From positions 1-60,089 of IMG/VR virus record IMGVR_UViG_3300047496_000093: a stretch of DNA of 60,089 bases; one strand, given 5' to 3'. The notes below the pieces were generated by a model. That model did not search any database, had not been told where the DNA came from, and saw only the letters and a list, made by a program, of their open reading frames with translations. The translations under genes were made by a program, and so were the position numbers. Positions 1-7,489 of the stretch are shown here, in pieces. The stretch is from a virus. Position 1 is the stretch's first letter. Each line of letters begins with the position of its first letter.

Positions 1-348
1 CGTGCTGTAATTGCCCGAGGATGCTGCCTTGCTGTAATTGCCCGAGGATGCTGCCGTGCTGTTCTCGCCCGAGGATGCTGCCTTGCTGTTATATCCCGAG
101 GATGCTGCCGTGCTGTTCTCGCCCGAGGATGCTGCCGTGCTGTAATTGCCCGAGGATGCTGCCGTGCTGTTCTCGCCCGAGGATGCTGCCGTGCTGTAAT
201 TGCCCGAGGATGCTGCCTTGCTGTTTGTTCCTTTTGAATTTTTCTCGCATGTTTTGTAATATTCCTCAAATCCAGTTGTTGCTATTCCGAAAACATCTTG
301 CAATGCCTCAATTTCAAGTTCCGCTTGTGATTTTTCTTTTGTCATCAT
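1..348 (-). CDS. Tandem-repeat phage protein (DUF7666-like), N-terminal part; gene runs off the window edge
   Basis: The minus-strand frame opens with a double ATG at 348 and 345, whose first ATG overlaps the stop of the upstream gene as ATGA. About 40 residues of non-repetitive, Lys/Glu-rich sequence are followed by about 8.5 copies of a nine-residue repeat, consensus SSG(NY/EN/YN)S(K/T)AA. The frame is open to position 1 and resumes in the same repeat phase at 60089, so this is the start of the gene that ends at 59341. Such short Ser/Gly/Ala repeats occur in phage proteins annotated with DUF7666, but the usual conserved N-terminal domain of those proteins is not seen. A stacked beta-solenoid is a guess. 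Function unknown. Confidence 0.75.
   Translation of the reverse strand, partial: MMTKEKSQAELEIEALQDVFGIATTGFEEYYKTCEKNSKGTNSKAASSGNYSTAASSGENSTAASSGNYSTAASSGENSTAASSGYNSKAASSGENSTAASSGNYSKAASSGNYST
16..231. repeat. 27-bp tandem repeat array (left end), 8 full units plus a partial unit
   Basis: Units start at 16, 43, 70, 97, 124, 151, 178 and 205, each beginning CGAGGATGCTGCC. Differences fall at only two places: G or T at base 14 of the unit (Thr or Lys on the minus strand) and a six-base segment spelling Asn-Tyr, Glu-Asn, Tyr-Asn or Thr-Asn. The unit is exactly nine codons, so copy-number change keeps the minus-strand frame. Positions 1-15 are a partial unit. Confidence 0.95.
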
Positions 349-605
349 ACGCCCCTAGCCAGAAAATTAGTCACTCTAATAACGCCATCTTTGTCTTTAC
401 GTTCTTCCGACACACGACGATCTAAATCATCAATATCAGCCTGCGTAATGATAGTCATCGCCGGAAGCATGGTTCCTACATATTCCCATTCGTTGCGATC
501 ATTCTCACGCAAGTTTTCAGTTGCATCGTCAAACGATTCGCAATGGCTTTCAGTATTTAAATGACCTGTTTTTACTGATTTATAAACGTTGATATAAAGT
601 TTCAT
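345..605 (-). CDS. Small early protein of unknown function (86 aa)
   Basis: The start at 605 is preferred because AGGAAAGAGG lies just upstream and the ATG overlaps the previous stop as ATGA; an in-frame ATG at 644 lacks a ribosome site. The protein begins MKLYINVYKS and is acidic in its second half. Its stop overlaps the start of the repeat-protein gene as ATGA, so the three genes are probably translationally coupled. No family recognised. Confidence 0.65.
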   Translation of the reverse strand: MKLYINVYKSVKTGHLNTESHCESFDDATENLRENDRNEWEYVGTMLPAMTIITQADIDDLDRRVSEERKDKDGVIRVTNFLARGV

Positions 606-829
606 ATCGGCCTCTTTCCTGTTATCAGTTTTTCCTTGTTCCATATATTAGCCTGATCCTCCGCTTCTTTTCTTGTGTCGAATGTACCTACCGTTTCGTT
701 TGTGGATATGTAGACAACTACGTTATTTTTACTATGCCCCTGCAATCCGGTTACGATATATTGACCCGCTTTACTTGAAAACAATTTACCTCTGCACACA
801 GCTAATTGCCCTTTAATTCTCGATTGCAT
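602..829 (-). CDS. Small early protein (about 75 aa), possible paralogue of the next upstream gene
   Basis: The frame is open to 910, but the ATG at 829 is the more likely start because the longer form would largely overlap the upstream gene; the ribosome site is weak, so the start is uncertain. The C-terminal half (a short beta segment, then VGTF, then a helix rich in E/A/N) resembles the layout VATF...A...N of the gene at 802-1005. This suggests a duplicated small fold of unknown function. Confidence 0.5.
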   Translation of the reverse strand: MQSRIKGQLAVCRGKLFSSKAGQYIVTGLQGHSKNNVVVYISTNETVGTFDTRKEAEDQANIWNKEKLITGKRPI

Positions 830-1005
830 CTTTGAGCATAGGAATGCGCTCCGCCGTTGTTTGGAAATGTCGCCACTACTTCTTTCGTATTTGTGTTGAG
901 TACATCCCATTTTGTCTTTGTCCTCGCATTGGGCCGAATTATATATACTGGAATGTTTGCCTTTGGCGCTTTCATGCTTTGGTAACTTTCTATACTAAGG
1001 ATCAT
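802..1005 (-). CDS. Small early protein of unknown function (67 aa)
   Basis: The ATG at 1005 is chosen because AGGAAG sits five bases upstream; the in-frame GTG at 1011 would leave no room for that site. It is the first gene of a leftward cluster driven by the promoter at 1040-1067. It contains KWDVLNTNTKEVVATF followed by a short helix, a layout shared with the downstream gene. No known domain recognised. Confidence 0.55.
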   Translation of the reverse strand: MILSIESYQSMKAPKANIPVYIIRPNARTKTKWDVLNTNTKEVVATFPNNGGAHSYAQRCNRELKGN

Positions 1006-1039
1006 GAGCACTTCCTATAGTTACTGTTTACTTACAGGG

Positions 1040-1067
1040 ATAATACAGTAATAAAAGATTGTGTCAA
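1040..1067 (-). promoter_or_regulatory. Leftward sigma-70-type promoter with overlapping ACTGT motifs
   Basis: On the minus strand a perfect TTGACA (1067-1062) is followed after 16 bases by TATTAT (1045-1040). The -10 region and the leader (1021-1052) carry ACTGT/ACAG motifs (TTACTG at 1021, TTACAGG at 1032, TACAGTAAT at 1044) that recur at other leftward start regions, so an operator is likely. The -35 overlaps the stop codon of the ribbon-helix-helix gene. Confidence 0.55.
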
Positions 1068-1207
1068 CCTTTTATTTTCAGATATTTTCTGAAAGCTTCT
1101 TTGATTATATATTTCAAAGTTCTACCTTCATCTTTAGCGTGTTCTTTAAGGGCTTGAAACAATTCCTCATCATCAATCTCAAAATTAATTCGGATACGTT
1201 TTTGCAT
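1064..1207 (-). CDS. Ribbon-helix-helix (Arc/CopG-like) small DNA-binding protein, 47 aa
   Basis: This short gene starts at 1207 behind AAAGAAG and ends with TGA at 1064-1066. The product begins MQKRIRINFEID, an alternating polar/hydrophobic strand typical of the DNA-contacting beta ribbon, followed by a helix (DEELFQALKEHAKDEG), a turn and a second basic helix ending KYLKIKG. Length and layout match minimal Arc/CopG/MetJ-type repressors, which act as dimers. It lies between two leftward promoters that both carry ACTGT/ACAGT motifs, so autoregulation or control of the leftward genes is a reasonable inference. Binding specificity cannot be read from the sequence. Confidence 0.7.
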   Translation of the reverse strand: MQKRIRINFEIDDEELFQALKEHAKDEGRTLKYIIKEAFRKYLKIKG

Positions 1208-1234
1208 TGGGTCTTCTTTCTGTAAAGTTATCAC

Positions 1235-1269
1235 ACTGTCAATTTACAGTATATTTACTGAGTTGTCAA
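1235..1269 (-). promoter_or_regulatory. Leftward promoter and 16-bp inverted-repeat operator candidate
   Basis: Minus-strand TTGACA (1269-1264) is followed 17 bases later by TAAATT (1246-1241). An inverted repeat ACTGT-6-ACAGT (1235-1250) covers the -10, and the palindrome GTCAATTGAC (1265-1274) covers the -35. The -35 lies within the last codons of the helicase gene. It would drive the ribbon-helix-helix gene at 1064-1207. Confidence 0.45.
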
Positions 1270-2648
1270 TTGACTTTTCTTGCTTTGAGAGCTTCGAGTA
1301 AAATATCCTGAACTTTGCGTTTAGAAGTGAGGCGCTCTAAAACAAGTTCGTCGATTGTGTTTTTTGCGATGATGTGGTAAACAAAAGCCGGTCTGTCAAA
1401 TCCTGCTTGAAGTTGTCGTGTTGGGCCAACGCGACCATTGATTTGGTCATATAATTCCAAATCCCATCCAATTCCGAAATGCGCAATAATGTTGGTCACG
1501 TATTGAAGCCCGTCTACACCGTGTGCCATACTGGCAGGATGTGCTATCCCTATAGAGAATTTACCCGTAAGGAAATCTTTGAATCCCTTTTCCGTTGCTA
1601 AGTCGACCGCGTCTTTTCCGAAATGCTTAAGCAGGCGCTCGCGATCACTTACGAAATTGTACGAAACCATAATCGGCATTCCGTTACTTTCTTCGATTAA
1701 GCTCTCCAAAGCTTCGATCTTAGCTGTGTGAATCTCTTTCCATTCCCGGCTGTCTATGTTCACATACGCGGCGCCATTGCAAATTTGAGATAATTTTCCA
1801 GACTTAGCCGCCGCGTTGAAGGCTTCGATGGGGTGACCATCTAATTCCATGAAAAATTGCTTCTCCATGTCTTTATACAATTTTCTCGCCCCTTCGGGAA
1901 GATTCACCTCGATATTACTCTCAACTGGCTTTTTGATATCCATATAATCCTTGAGATCAATGGATATGCAGAGGTCTTTTATTTTGCTTTCTATCTCTTT
2001 CTGAGCGTGTGGGAGTGCATCAAGACTGAAACCATCAAACCCTCGGCGGAACCACCGTTGTTCAAATGAAGCAAAACTCTTGCCCAAACGTTCCCCTTTG
2101 TCTAAAAAAGCAAGTTGCCCCCAGAGATTAATAAGTCCATTGGGATTCGGAGTCCCCGTAAGTTCAATAAAACGGCAATTATTCTTAAATGCTACACTCA
2201 TGAGCGCTTGTGCTCGCTTCGTGCCTTGACGCGTACGATATCCGCGCAGGCGACTGGATTCATCAAACACAATCACTTTGTATGGCCATTTGTCACCGTG
2301 ATACGCTATCAACCATTCAATGTTTTCGTTATTGGTGGTGTAGACCATTACCTTACGTTTCAATGCCGTTTGGCGTTCTTTGGGCGTCCCGATGATTGCG
2401 GAAATTGTGATATGGTTGAATTCAGCCCATTTTTTAGTCTCGCTCGGCCATGTATCACGTGCCACACGTTTTGGCGCTATAATTAATATCGGGTAAATGT
2501 CTTCAACCAAAGACAAATCGTCCATGGCCATGAAAGTCGCACTGCACTTGCCTCCGCCTACAGGTATCCATACACCGCAACGGGGGGTAGCCACCATATG
2601 GTCGCTGACAATTCTTTGAAAAGGTCGAGGAGTGAAGGGTTGAGTCAC
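1266..2648 (-). CDS. SNF2/DEAD-like superfamily 2 helicase (460 aa)
   Basis: A two-lobed SF2 ATPase of the compact SNF2-type common in phage replication modules. Motif I is GGGKC (31-35), a Cys where Thr/Ser is usual; motif II is DESS (129-132); motif III is LTGTP (163-167). The C-terminal lobe has AHGVDGLQ (motif V) and NGRVGPTR (motif VI). It is expected to couple ATP hydrolysis to remodelling or translocation on double-stranded DNA during replication or recombination. Its start overlaps the stop of the DUF6378 gene, placing it in the replication operon. Confidence 0.88.
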   Translation of the reverse strand: MTQPFTPRPFQRIVSDHMVATPRCGVWIPVGGGKCSATFMAMDDLSLVEDIYPILIIAPKRVARDTWPSETKKWAEFNHITISAIIGTPKERQTALKRKVMVYTTNNENIEWLIAYHGDKWPYKVIVFDESSRLRGYRTRQGTKRAQALMSVAFKNNCRFIELTGTPNPNGLINLWGQLAFLDKGERLGKSFASFEQRWFRRGFDGFSLDALPHAQKEIESKIKDLCISIDLKDYMDIKKPVESNIEVNLPEGARKLYKDMEKQFFMELDGHPIEAFNAAAKSGKLSQICNGAAYVNIDSREWKEIHTAKIEALESLIEESNGMPIMVSYNFVSDRERLLKHFGKDAVDLATEKGFKDFLTGKFSIGIAHPASMAHGVDGLQYVTNIIAHFGIGWDLELYDQINGRVGPTRQLQAGFDRPAFVYHIIAKNTIDELVLERLTSKRKVQDILLEALKARKVN

Positions 2649-2902
2649 TTTTCGAGTTCCCTCACAATAAGTTCAAAGTAACCAGACCCGTCTTTAGGCG
2701 AATCAATATGCTTCCAGTCGCCGTGCCCCATGCGGCTAATCTTAGTAGCGATTAAATCTAAAGATTCTCGCATATAAGATGGCATATCTTCCCAATTAGG
2801 CATCTCAGCCATTATATACTTCAGAGCCTGTGCAGTTATCGCTTGTGTTGGAAAATCCCCATGCGTCTTTTCCCTTTCGTTCAAAATGTTATCGGTACTC
2901 AT
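2645..2902 (-). CDS. DUF6378-like phage protein (85 aa)
   Basis: It contains a REKTHGDF motif near the N-terminus and IATKISRMGHGD in the middle, the pattern of the small phage family DUF6378, in which a helical core surrounds conserved His/Asp/Lys residues. The biochemical role is not established; its position between a nuclease and a helicase suggests nucleotide or DNA metabolism. Start and stop overlap both neighbours by a few bases, consistent with coupled translation. Confidence 0.7.
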   Translation of the reverse strand: MSTDNILNEREKTHGDFPTQAITAQALKYIMAEMPNWEDMPSYMRESLDLIATKISRMGHGDWKHIDSPKDGSGYFELIVRELEK

Positions 2903-3162
2903 TTCAACCCCTCATCAATTTTCTCTTTTGTATCCCAGACATAAACCTCAAACCCCGCGGCGCGAAGCCGTTCATGTTCCCGCGCCTGATGGTCCTCAGC
3001 TTCTTTTCCTGGGCGTTTCAACTCAACCAGTATATGTGAACCTGGGAGGAGCGCCAACCTGTCAGGAGCCCCTCTTCGCCCGATCCACTTAAGCTTTCTT
3101 ACGCTTCCGCCCAGTGCTTTTACTTTCTTCTTGAAATACGACTCGATTCCCCTCTCCAGCAT
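2899..3162 (-). CDS. VRR-NUC domain nuclease (87 aa)
   Basis: A single-domain PD-(D/E)XK nuclease of the VRR-NUC family. Visible signatures are GRRGAPDRLALL (the catalytic Asp region), then ILVELKRPG (the E-x-K motif), then a helix and EVYVWDT. Phage stand-alone VRR-NUC proteins are proposed to act on branched DNA such as Holliday junctions. The ATG at 3162 is chosen because GTGAGGTGGGAT precedes it. The first 74 bases overlap the 3' end of the polymerase gene in another frame. Confidence 0.85.
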   Translation of the reverse strand: MLERGIESYFKKKVKALGGSVRKLKWIGRRGAPDRLALLPGSHILVELKRPGKEAEDHQAREHERLRAAGFEVYVWDTKEKIDEGLK

Positions 3163-4936
3163 ATCCCACCTCACTTAGAATTTTATACGCTTCGTCAATG
3201 TACCAATCCAAATTAACATCACAGGGAAATTCATCAGACAATGTCATCAGTGGCTCGGCACCTTCGGATCTCGGGACCGTATGGTTGTTTATTTTATATT
3301 TTATATCACCGAAAGCCAAACGCCCGTAGTACCATCGAATCACCTTACCTAAGTATTCGCCATCCTTCACCGCGCCGCCAGTGACTTTGCGTACGGTAAC
3401 GAATTTTCGAATATCTTTACATCCGTTGATCGTATCTTCGATCGGTATCTGCTTATCCAGGCACTTCACCACTGCCTCGGTGCAAATTTCGTTGGTAGGG
3501 TTCTTCTGTAGTCCAGGGGGAGTATATGCTCCCTTGAGTTTGTACCCGGACGGTGACTTGAGGGCTATGTAGTTGTTGACGTCGCGGCTGTGGAGGGCGC
3601 GGTACTTTGTCTCTTCTATCTCAAAGCCGCTGGTTTCTTCCCATCTCCCTATCTCGACATCAACATCCACAGTTCTGATGTCGGGATGTAAAACAGCAAT
3701 GCCGTCTGTATTTGCGCTGACAACGCTACCGCCAGTGTGTTTTTCAACGGATTCGATAAGCATAAGGAGCGCCAACTGACCCGTCATTGTCGTCTGGATA
3801 AGAAGATTCGGAGAATATAAAATCGAATACTTGCTGCCAAACTTTCCAAAACCACCGTTGATCGTGATCTTCAGACTGTCTGCCGTAACTTTATCGCCGG
3901 ATGCTTTTGCCGCCAGACGCTTATCCACAATATCTTTATAAACTTTTATAAATGTCTTGCCCATTGCGAGAGGGTATAAACCTTGCTGTAAAATAATCGC
4001 AGGGTAGTAAGACGCGACATCAAAATCCCGTAAGATCAGGGTGTCGTTTGCCGTATGGTATTTCGCCTCCTCGGTACTGTGCAATCCGCCAATGCCCAAA
4101 CGATAGGTCGATTGCCCAATGCAAATATCCAAGTCAGCAATTTCCTTAGGGAGCATCACTTTCCCCGAGTCTACAACGTAAAAATCCGCCTCAAGTACCG
4201 TCTTGAGCACATTCTGCAACAACGGCGTTTCGAACTTAATAAAATCAGGTTTATGATACCGAAACGAATGGCACTTCACCACCGGCTTTTCAATCTTATT
4301 CTTTGTGATACGCTCGACCTCGTGCTTCAGCACATGCTCTGCAATCTGCGCATCGCTCTTGCTCCGTAGGTCAATGCCATAGGTCTTGCTCATCTCTTCG
4401 CGCAACGCAATCTGCGGCAATAGGAACTTATATAGCTCCTCCGTTACCCTAAGATCGTTTCCGCAATATAGCCGCAGTTCTTCGCGTTGATCGGGCGAAA
4501 TCGAATCACTAGGGTCAATCGGCAAATCAGCCATTGTCTTGGTGTGCAGACGACCGCCATATGCTTTAAGACTCGCTTTGCCTGGAGCAATTTCGATGAT
4601 GTCTATATGATCAATCTTATCAGATATTTTAAAATTAAATTTCTGTTCAGCTTGCCAATACTTATATCCACCCGCGATAATATAGTCGCAAACCGCTTTG
4701 CACTTTGCGTTGTCTTGGTGCGTAAGCGCACAGAACAGCACTGGCATATCGAAATTAATGCCGTTAAACGTTATGACAGTGCACTTACTTAGAATCTTTC
4801 GGACAGTATCAACGTCTAGCTTCTGCCCTTCAAACATCTCGAAGTTTCGGACGTTGCCCGTAGTCACATTGCGAAAGGCTACGAGGAGGTAATCCCGGTA
4901 GACTTCAATATCGCATATAACTACGGGCTTTTTCAT
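3089..4936 (-). CDS. Family B DNA polymerase with 3'-5' exonuclease (615 aa)
   Basis: The replicative polymerase of the phage. Exonuclease motifs are D9-I-E11 (Exo I), FNGINFD at 57-63 (Exo II) and Y157/D161 (Exo III). Polymerase motif A is DFDVASYYP (304-312), motif B is KITINGGFGKFG (356-367) and motif C is NTDG (409-412), a variant of the usual DTD. At 615 aa it is compact, and no protein-priming terminal-protein gene was noticed nearby. The TAA of the SSB-like gene directly abuts this ATG. The last 24 residues are basic and overlap the nuclease gene. Confidence 0.92.
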   Translation of the reverse strand: MKKPVVICDIEVYRDYLLVAFRNVTTGNVRNFEMFEGQKLDVDTVRKILSKCTVITFNGINFDMPVLFCALTHQDNAKCKAVCDYIIAGGYKYWQAEQKFNFKISDKIDHIDIIEIAPGKASLKAYGGRLHTKTMADLPIDPSDSISPDQREELRLYCGNDLRVTEELYKFLLPQIALREEMSKTYGIDLRSKSDAQIAEHVLKHEVERITKNKIEKPVVKCHSFRYHKPDFIKFETPLLQNVLKTVLEADFYVVDSGKVMLPKEIADLDICIGQSTYRLGIGGLHSTEEAKYHTANDTLILRDFDVASYYPAIILQQGLYPLAMGKTFIKVYKDIVDKRLAAKASGDKVTADSLKITINGGFGKFGSKYSILYSPNLLIQTTMTGQLALLMLIESVEKHTGGSVVSANTDGIAVLHPDIRTVDVDVEIGRWEETSGFEIEETKYRALHSRDVNNYIALKSPSGYKLKGAYTPPGLQKNPTNEICTEAVVKCLDKQIPIEDTINGCKDIRKFVTVRKVTGGAVKDGEYLGKVIRWYYGRLAFGDIKYKINNHTVPRSEGAEPLMTLSDEFPCDVNLDWYIDEAYKILSEVGYAGEGNRVVFQEESKSTGRKRKKA

Positions 4937-5479
4937 TTACACCAACGATTCGCCGTCCGAGTCATCCGATTCGAAATCGTCAGGTGTCGCCGGAGCCGAG
5001 CCGCTGAACGCTTCGCCATCGGCATAAAACTGTACGCCTTTGAGAGTCGCACAAATACGCTTGCCAAATGCGTTAGCCATCGGCCAAATTTCTATGTTTG
5101 CGTTCACAAAGCAACCGGCGTAGGGCTTGCCATCAGCCGCCGTAAGCGGTGTCTTGTCACGATCGATGATCAGCGGCCTTGTTTTGCCACGAGAAGAGAC
5201 AAAGAAATTACCAGCATACCCATCGTAATCGGCCTTTGTGTCACCGTCATGCAGCGGGGTCTTATCAGCTGCCTTTAGTGCTTTGAGTTCCTGAGCCGCC
5301 TTTGCGCCCCACTTCTCTTTCGCGACGGCTTCGATAGCAGCCTCCACATCTTTGTATGCAGCATCGTCCTTGCTAAAGATGAACGCGGCCGTGTAAGCAG
5401 GTTCACCCTCGCCGTTGAAAGCTTTGGCTTCGAAGAGTTGTGGGAACGCCAAGCGGACGTTTTTTAATTTGACTAGCAT
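4937..5479 (-). CDS. DUF2815 single-stranded DNA-binding protein (180 aa)
   Basis: It begins MLVKLKNVRLAFPQLFEAKA, the hallmark N-terminus of DUF2815 proteins, which resemble the OB-fold SSB of T7 (gp2.5). The C-terminus is strongly acidic (DDFESDDSDGESLV), as expected for an SSB tail that contacts polymerase and helicase. It sits between the nuclease and polymerase genes and overlaps the nuclease stop, so stoichiometric co-expression is likely. Confidence 0.88.
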   Translation of the reverse strand: MLVKLKNVRLAFPQLFEAKAFNGEGEPAYTAAFIFSKDDAAYKDVEAAIEAVAKEKWGAKAAQELKALKAADKTPLHDGDTKADYDGYAGNFFVSSRGKTRPLIIDRDKTPLTAADGKPYAGCFVNANIEIWPMANAFGKRICATLKGVQFYADGEAFSGSAPATPDDFESDDSDGESLV

Positions 5480-6684
5480 TATAGTTCTCCTTCTTCATTG
5501 TTAATAACATCAAACCCAGCTTCAACATCAGTAACGTCAAGCGCTGGTCTCTTGTCGTCAACCGAAGCAACGGATATTTTTCCGTCGCCCCTAGTTATCA
5601 ATTCCTCAACCTTCACCCACCTACGAGGATTATCTTTAAGAAGCTTCTCGGCCGCCGTGGGGGATATCAAGTCGAAAGTGTACATTTCCTCTTGCTTCAG
5701 CCGGAACGACTTTAGCGTTTCCTCGGCGGCTTTCTCATCCGTCCACTTGCGATTACCCGCTTTGCCGCGCACTAACTTAAAGCCGTCTACCGATTTGCCT
5801 TGAAGTAATTCAGCTTCAACCGCCCCACGGATACTTTTGCACCATGCCTCGATAAGCGGAATGGCTTTCATCTTCTGCGCCAATGTGTCTATTACCGTGC
5901 TCACAGGAAGTTCATCGGCGATATTCTCAAAGCCTGATTCAATTTCCTGTTGCACAAAATTGTTAAGCGCAGGGCAAATCGACTTGGCTTTGCAGAAGCG
6001 ACACGCCTTCTCAGAAGGGGAGAAATACATATCATCAGTCTTTTTGAGACCGTCCTTGTATATACCATAAGCAATTTGCGCCGAACGCTTTGCTTTGTCA
6101 GCAAACTCCATCAAATCCTCAACAGTGCAACTCCACTCGCTCAGGTGATTGAGCCTTGGCTGCGATATCACCAGCCGAACACGTTTGATGTCATATACCA
6201 GACCATATTCATTCAATGCGCCAACAGCGTACAACATGAGTTGCGGATTCTCGTCAGCATCGACGGAAATTCCTTTACCCATTTTTAGGTCTAGGATAAT
6301 CAATTCTTCGCCGTCTTCGCTGATAATGATCGCGTCACTGGTCCCAAAGCTATCGGGAACGCCAATTGCCTCGGAGTAATCTACCTGCTGCTCCACGAGC
6401 AGAGTCCCTGCGCCGGTGTAGTCTTTGACCTGATCAGCATACGCCACGACGTATGATATGTCATCGTAATCTAACTCTACACCGTTTTCGGCCTTATAAT
6501 GATTACGCGAATATAAAAAATTTGGACCTAAAAACTTCGCAGCAAGTTCATGACAAGCTGTCCCATGATCCGCATACTTAGACGACTTGTCCGGCAAACC
6601 CTTACACAGGGAGACGGACCCTGGGCATGACATCCAGCGTTCTGAGCTTGACGCCGATAGTAACGCATGTTGTGCTTCACTCAT
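5479..6684 (-). CDS. DUF2800 RecB/Cas4-like exonuclease (401 aa)
   Basis: A PD-(D/E)XK nuclease. The N-terminal helix has SASSSERWMSCPGSVSLC, a typical DUF2800 start; the catalytic core shows GTSDAII, then LIILDLKMGKG (D-x-K) and the following NPQLMLYA helix. A Cys cluster (CRFCKAKSIC near residue 235, together with the earlier Cys) probably holds an Fe-S or zinc centre as in Cas4/AddB-type nucleases. It is expected to process DNA ends in recombination. The ATG at 6684 is preferred for its upstream GGGGGGA. Confidence 0.88.
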   Translation of the reverse strand: MSEAQHALLSASSSERWMSCPGSVSLCKGLPDKSSKYADHGTACHELAAKFLGPNFLYSRNHYKAENGVELDYDDISYVVAYADQVKDYTGAGTLLVEQQVDYSEAIGVPDSFGTSDAIIISEDGEELIILDLKMGKGISVDADENPQLMLYAVGALNEYGLVYDIKRVRLVISQPRLNHLSEWSCTVEDLMEFADKAKRSAQIAYGIYKDGLKKTDDMYFSPSEKACRFCKAKSICPALNNFVQQEIESGFENIADELPVSTVIDTLAQKMKAIPLIEAWCKSIRGAVEAELLQGKSVDGFKLVRGKAGNRKWTDEKAAEETLKSFRLKQEEMYTFDLISPTAAEKLLKDNPRRWVKVEELITRGDGKISVASVDDKRPALDVTDVEAGFDVINNEEGEL

Positions 6685-6859
6685 AAACAATCCCCCCAAT
6701 TTTCACATTCTTCACCCGTACCGTACCGCATAGCGGATCATCCGGCGCGAACCTGCCACCTAGAGCTTCAATCGCTGTCTTTAGATACGCTGCCAGCTCG
6801 GCGTCATCGAACGCCCTGTCCTTCGGCACATCAAGCATTACCTTTGCAAAGCGACGCAC
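6677..6859 (-). CDS. Small early protein of unknown function (about 60 aa)
   Basis: The frame is open to a TTG at 6886. A GTG at 6859 and an ATG at 6838 are further candidates; none has a good ribosome site, so the start is uncertain. Conserved-looking features are DVPKDRAFDDAELAAYL and GGRFAPDDPL followed by two short strands. It lies between a hypothetical gene and the DUF2800 nuclease, overlapping the latter by 8 bp. No function assigned. Confidence 0.5.
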   Translation of the reverse strand: MRRFAKVMLDVPKDRAFDDAELAAYLKTAIEALGGRFAPDDPLCGTVRVKNVKIGGIVYE

Positions 6860-6866
6860 GTTGCAA

Positions 6867-7292
6867 CTACGCTTTGCCTTGGGCAATAGTCACTTGCGTC
6901 AGGTACGCGTCATAATCAGAGGGCTTTAGCTCCGTTGCTGCCTTAATGTCAAATTTTGCCAGAATATCGAGAACCGTCTGCTTACCCTTTGCCTTGATTA
7001 AATCCAGCGTAGCTTTCTTAACCACTTCATACGGTGTGGTGGTCGCTTCTGACAATGCAACTGCAACTGCAGCAGGTGTAGGATCAGCCAAGACGACTTG
7101 CTCAGTTATCGGAACAACAACTTCACTCTTGAGTTTATTAGGCCCACGCGCTTTGCGTTCTTTCTTCAGTTCGGTTTCTTCTGACAGGGATGTTCCCCCT
7201 TGCATTGTTACTAACGATGGTTTGTTTAGATTACTTACCGATGCAAATATTTCTTCGAGTGAATCTGATTCAATTGTAAGTTTGTATTTCAT
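6867..7292 (-). CDS. First gene of the replication operon, unknown function (141 aa)
   Basis: It starts at 7292 behind GAGAGGAT, a leader also used at 12540. The N-terminus is a beta-rich segment, followed by a low-complexity Lys/Pro/Val linker (about 45-85) and a helical C-terminal domain (YEVVKKATLDLIKAKGKQ...LAKFDIKAATELKPSDY). That C-terminal pattern resembles a helical module seen in other phage recombination-region proteins, but no named family is claimed. Confidence 0.65.
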   Translation of the reverse strand: MKYKLTIESDSLEEIFASVSNLNKPSLVTMQGGTSLSEETELKKERKARGPNKLKSEVVVPITEQVVLADPTPAAVAVALSEATTTPYEVVKKATLDLIKAKGKQTVLDILAKFDIKAATELKPSDYDAYLTQVTIAQGKA

Positions 7293-7310
7293 AATAATCA
7301 TCCTCTCCAT

Positions 7311-7489
7311 TTAACAGTATGTAAATTAAAGTCGTAGTCCTACGCCCACATCAATTACTATAGGAGGTTTTTGCTTGTGTCAATAAAATTATTTTAAGCA
7401 TATGCTAAAATATCACTTGCAATTAATCTCATAATAGTGCTTTTCTGGGTGTTCGGCTCACCCTACCTTATAAAAAAGCAATAGGTTTT
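7311..7489. promoter_or_regulatory. Divergent control region between the leftward replication operon and the rightward regulator
   Basis: On the minus strand TTGACA (about 7380) and TATAGT lie 15 bases apart, a slightly short but plausible promoter for the replication operon. A palindrome centred on AGCATATGCT (extended TTTAAGCATATGCTAAAA, one mismatched pair) lies near 7395-7412, and CGTAG-GA-CTACG near 7331-7342 is a second. An ACAGTA motif occurs at about 7314. These are candidate operators for the Cro-like protein encoded to the right. Nothing codes here. Confidence 0.5.

Noticed and set aside
16-231. CRISPR array
   Set aside because: The 27-bp units are directly adjacent with no unique spacers, are codon-periodic and lie in an open frame.
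21-425. Plus-strand Cys-rich protein MLPCCNCPR repeats
   Set aside because: It is the antisense reading of the repeat gene; the minus-strand frame has the coupled start, continues on the other end and joins known-type domains.
7360-7390. Gene start behind AGGAGG in the divergent region
   Set aside because: The sequence after it gives only TTG-TGT-CAA-TAA; it is more simply part of the opposite-strand promoter.
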